NCBI GenBank assembly: GCA_900547765.1
Contig: URIA01000048.1
Span: 1-17,981, forward strand
Origin: an uncultured Collinsella sp.
GTDB taxonomy: Bacteria; Actinomycetota; Coriobacteriia; Coriobacteriales; Coriobacteriaceae
Length of the DNA: 17,981 bases
Direction: 5' to 3'
Shown here: positions 15,199 through 17,981 of the stretch, one piece after another
Layout: the number at the start of each line of letters is the position of its first letter
Numbering within the stretch: the stretch's first letter is position 1
Translations under genes and position numbers: made by a program
Notes under the pieces: model-generated
What the model was told of the DNA's origin: nothing
Databases searched by the model: none
The model's input: only the letters and a program-made list of their open reading frames with translations

Positions 15199-17895
15199 CT
15201 ACGAGAAGTCAGCAACCTGAGCAGTCAGCGCCGCCAGGATCTCCTTGAGCTCAGCTGCACGGTCCCTCTTCTTCTGGACCACCGCGGGCGCGGCCTTGGC
15301 CACAAAGCCCTCGTTGGCGAGCGTCTTCTCGCAGCCGGCAAGCTCCTTCTGGGCCGCGGCGATCTCCTTCTCCAGGCGTGCCTTCTCGGCCGAAAGGTCA
15401 ACCTTGCCCTCGAGCACCACAAAGACCTCGACGCCGCTATCGACCACGGCAATGCTCGCGGCCGGCTTCTCGACGTCGGTACCCATGACCAGCGAGGCGG
15501 TGTTGGCCAGCGGCTCGATGGTCGAGCGCAGGCTCTCGAGCTTCTCGATGTCCTCGGCACCGGCGCGCACGACCACGTCGAGCTCAGCCTTGGGGCTCAA
15601 GCGATAACGCGAACGCGTGGCGCGGGCGGCAGACACGACGGTACGGCACAGCTCAAATGCGCGCTCGGCGTCCTCGTCAACATACTTGGCGTAGTCGGCG
15701 GGCTCGGGCCACTTGGCGATCATGAGCGCCTCGGCGCGGTTCACGTTGCCCTCGGCGTCCAGGTCGAGCACGCTCGCCGGCATGTTGTCCCAGATCTCCT
15801 CGGTGACAAACGGCATAAGCGGGTGCATCAGGCGAATGGAGGTGTCGAGCACAAAGATCAGGTTGCGCTGAGCCTGCAGTCGGCCCTCGCCCTTCAGGCG
15901 GGCCTTGGTGACCTCGACGTACCAGTCGCAGACCTCGTTCCAGAAGAACTGCTGCACGCCGCGGGCCATGTCGCCAAAGGTGTAGTTCTCGATACCCTCG
16001 GTGACCATCTTGACGGCCTTGGCCAGGCGGCTGAACATCCAGGCGTCGGCCGGCGTCTCCACGACGGGCTCGCCGGGCGTGTAGCCCTCCATGTTCATGA
16101 GCAGGAAGCGGCTGGCGTTCCAGATCTTGGTCACAAAGCTCTTGGCCTGGTCGGTACGCGGGCTGTCGATGAGCTTCTTGGTCTTCTTATCGATGTTCGC
16201 GTCGAACTTGACGTCCTGGTTGTTGGTGCACAGCGTCAGCAGGTTGTAGCGCATGGCGTCGGCGCCGTACATGCCAATGAGGTCCATGGGGTCTACGCCG
16301 TTGCCCTTGGACTTGGACATGCGGCTGCCGTCCTTGGCCAGGATCGTCGGGTAGATGACGACGTCCTTAAACGGCACCTCGTCCAAGAAATACAGCGAGC
16401 TCATGACCATGCGGGCGACCCACAGCGCGATGATGTCGCGCGCGGTGACCAGCGCCGTCGTGGGGTGATGGCCCTCGAGCAGTTCCGGCTTTTGCGGCCA
16501 GCCCTGCGTGGCGAAGGTCCACAGCTGAGAGCTGAACCAGGTGTCCAGCACGTTCTCGTCCTGATGCACGTGATGGCCGCCGCACTTGGGGCACACGTCG
16601 GTGTCCTCGGTAAGGGCGTCCTCCCAGCCGCAGTCCTCGCAGTAGAACACGGGGATGCGGTGGCCCCACCACAGCTGGCGCGAGATACACCAGTCCTTGA
16701 GGTTCTCCATCCAGGTGGTGTAGGTCTGCGTCCAGCGCGCAGGGTGGAAGGTGACCTTGCCGGAGTTGACGGCGTCAAGCGCCGGCCCCTTGAGCTTGTC
16801 GACGGCCACAAACCACTGCTCGGACAGCCACGGCTCCAGGGCGGAGTCGCAACGGTAGCAGTGCATGACGGAGTGGTCAAGCTCTTCGACGTGGTCGAGC
16901 AGATCGTGCTCCTCGAACCACTTGATAACGGCTTCGCGGCACTCGTCGCGGTTCATGCCAGTGAACTCGCCATAGCCCTCGACGACCACCGCGTGCTCGT
17001 CGAAAATGTTGATCTGCGGCAGGTCGTGGGCCTGACCCATGGCATAGTCGTTGGGGTCGTGAGCCGGGGTGACCTTGACAAAGCCGGAACCGAAGTTGGC
17101 ATCAACGTGCCAATCCTCAAAGATGGGAATCTCGCGGTCGACGATGGGAAGCTTGACGGTCTTACCCACAAAGGCGGCCTTCTCGGGATCCTTCGGGGAG
17201 ACGGCGACGCCCGTGTCACCGAGCATGGTCTCGGGGCGCGTGGTGGCGACGACGATGTAGTCCTGGCCGTTGACCGGCTCGGTCAGCGGGTAGCGCAGGT
17301 GCCACAGGTGGCCCTTCTCGTCCTTGTACTCGGCCTCGTCGTCCGAGATGGCGGTGGTGCAGTTGGGGCACCAGTTGACGATGCGCTTGCCACGGTAGAT
17401 CAGGCCGTCGTGGTACCAGTCGCAGAAGACCTTACGCACGGCCTGGGCGTAATCCTCGTCCATGGTGAAGCGCTCGTTGTCAAAGTCGACGGAGCAGCCC
17501 ATGCGCTTGATTTGCTCGACGATGATGCCGCCGTACTCGTGGGTCCAGTCCCAGCAAGCGTCGACAAACTTGTCGCGACCAATCTCCAGGCGGCTGATGC
17601 CCTCGCCCTTGAGCTTCTTGTCGACCTTGGTCTGCGTGGCGATACCGGCGTGATCGGTGCCCAGCACCCAGCGCGTGGACTTGCCGCGCATGCGAGCCAT
17701 ACGGACGATGGCATCCTGGATGGAGTCGTCGGTGGCGTGACCCATGTGGAGCTTGCCGGTCACGTTGGGAGGCGGAATGGTGACGGTGCAGTCGCCCACG
17801 CCCTCACGGCGCTTGTAGTAGCCGCCGTCGAGCCACTTCTGCAGGATCGCCGGCTCGTTGGTCGACGGATCGTAGTTCTTGGGCATTTCTTCCAT
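15199..17895 (-). CDS. valS: valine--tRNA ligase
   Basis: This class I aminoacyl-tRNA synthetase charges tRNA-Val and edits mischarged threonine. Its 898 residues match the bacterial family. HMGH (residues 50-53) follows PPPNVTGKL. The editing domain contains TTRPETMLGDT. Zinc-binding cysteines occur in NWCPNC and in CEDCGW...CPKCGG. The KMSKS loop is GSRMSKSKGN. The anticodon-binding domain ends in a C-terminal coiled coil (about 830-898, LSAEKARLEKEIAAAQKELA) that reaches into the tRNA elbow. ATG at 17893-17895 has AGGGAGA about six bases upstream. No T-box sequence is visible in the 86 bases upstream, but the leader may continue outside the window. Confidence 0.97.
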   Translation of the reverse strand: MEEMPKNYDPSTNEPAILQKWLDGGYYKRREGVGDCTVTIPPPNVTGKLHMGHATDDSIQDAIVRMARMRGKSTRWVLGTDHAGIATQTKVDKKLKGEGISRLEIGRDKFVDACWDWTHEYGGIIVEQIKRMGCSVDFDNERFTMDEDYAQAVRKVFCDWYHDGLIYRGKRIVNWCPNCTTAISDDEAEYKDEKGHLWHLRYPLTEPVNGQDYIVVATTRPETMLGDTGVAVSPKDPEKAAFVGKTVKLPIVDREIPIFEDWHVDANFGSGFVKVTPAHDPNDYAMGQAHDLPQINIFDEHAVVVEGYGEFTGMNRDECREAVIKWFEEHDLLDHVEELDHSVMHCYRCDSALEPWLSEQWFVAVDKLKGPALDAVNSGKVTFHPARWTQTYTTWMENLKDWCISRQLWWGHRIPVFYCEDCGWEDALTEDTDVCPKCGGHHVHQDENVLDTWFSSQLWTFATQGWPQKPELLEGHHPTTALVTARDIIALWVARMVMSSLYFLDEVPFKDVVIYPTILAKDGSRMSKSKGNGVDPMDLIGMYGADAMRYNLLTLCTNNQDVKFDANIDKKTKKLIDSPRTDQAKSFVTKIWNASRFLLMNMEGYTPGEPVVETPADAWMFSRLAKAVKMVTEGIENYTFGDMARGVQQFFWNEVCDWYVEVTKARLKGEGRLQAQRNLIFVLDTSIRLMHPLMPFVTEEIWDNMPASVLDLDAEGNVNRAEALMIAKWPEPADYAKYVDEDAERAFELCRTVVSAARATRSRYRLSPKAELDVVVRAGAEDIEKLESLRSTIEPLANTASLVMGTDVEKPAASIAVVDSGVEVFVVLEGKVDLSAEKARLEKEIAAAQKELAGCEKTLANEGFVAKAAPAVVQKKRDRAAELKEILAALTAQVADFS

Positions 17896-17949
17896 ATATC
17901 TCTCCCTGTCCCGCCGGCGCGTCCGCCTGCTTGGTTTTCGCTCGGTCAG

Positions 17950-17980
17950 GTCCTGGCTCGCACGAAGAGCACATTAAGTG
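17950..17980. repeat. inverted copy of the palindrome core found after valS
   Basis: GTCCTGGCTCGCACGAAG followed by agCACATTAAGTG is the reverse complement of 15122-15151, apart from one inserted G and a two-base change. CAC-ATTAA-GTG is the same hairpin core. The element is cut by the end of the window, so the other arm cannot be seen. Together the two copies bracket valS in opposite orientation. Confidence 0.7.
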
Positions 17981-17981
17981 C

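Noticed and set aside
14961..15215. 84-codon open frame in the folC-valS gap
   Set aside because: It runs through the nested palindrome and into the valS end, and lacks a ribosome-binding site and any protein-like pattern.

Overview
The window looks like chromosome of a high-GC anaerobic actinobacterium of the Coriobacteriia, most likely a gut Collinsella or a close relative. That is inference from protein character, codon use and the kind of intergenic palindromes; no rRNA or other marker gene is present.

Layout. (1) Positions 1-5326, all on the minus strand: an exopolysaccharide operon read right to left. Its order is a LoaP-type NusG paralogue, a polyprenyl-phosphate sugar-1-phosphate transferase, a phosphohexomutase, a mannose-1-phosphate guanylyltransferase and a family 4 glycosyltransferase that breaks off near position 54. 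Gaps are 33 nt, 2 nt, a 1-nt overlap and 1 nt, so the genes are probably co-transcribed. The mutase and ManC would supply GDP-mannose, the sugar transferase would start the lipid-linked chain, and the GT4 would extend it. Base composition is mosaic: a GC-rich block lies across the 3' half of the mutase and the 5' two thirds of manC, with AT-richer sequence on both sides inside the same genes. (2) Positions 5327-5651: a compact control region. It holds a promoter facing loaP, bounded by a perfect 15-bp inverted repeat with 92 bp between the arms, then two hairpin terminators that end thrS. The arrangement resembles an invertible (phase-variable) promoter. (3) Positions 5652-8110, minus strand: thrS (lacking the usual TGS domain) with its own promoter, then a small membrane-anchored zinc-ribbon protein. 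(4) Positions 8111-8971: an 861-bp divergent intergenic region with no credible gene. It carries a regular array of a 15-bp motif in alternating orientation (15 copies, unit about 80.5 bp), similar in plan to a BIME. (5) Positions 8972-12210, plus strand: a three-gene redox operon with a GlpA-like FAD enzyme carrying a BFD-type iron-sulfur domain, a second FAD/NAD(P) oxidoreductase, and a DUF1667 protein. (6) Positions 12387-13475: an M24 aminopeptidase P-family gene flanked on both sides by copies of the same long palindrome. (7) Positions 13581-17895, minus strand: folC and valS, separated by a 274-bp region holding a nested palindrome and a terminator that stops just before folC. Part of the palindrome recurs at the right edge of the window.

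The housekeeping genes (thrS, valS, folC, peptidase) are ordinary. The most notable items are the candidate invertible promoter in front of the antiterminator-led polysaccharide operon, the alternating repeat array at 8202-8780, the palindrome families, and the recombination mosaic in the polysaccharide genes.
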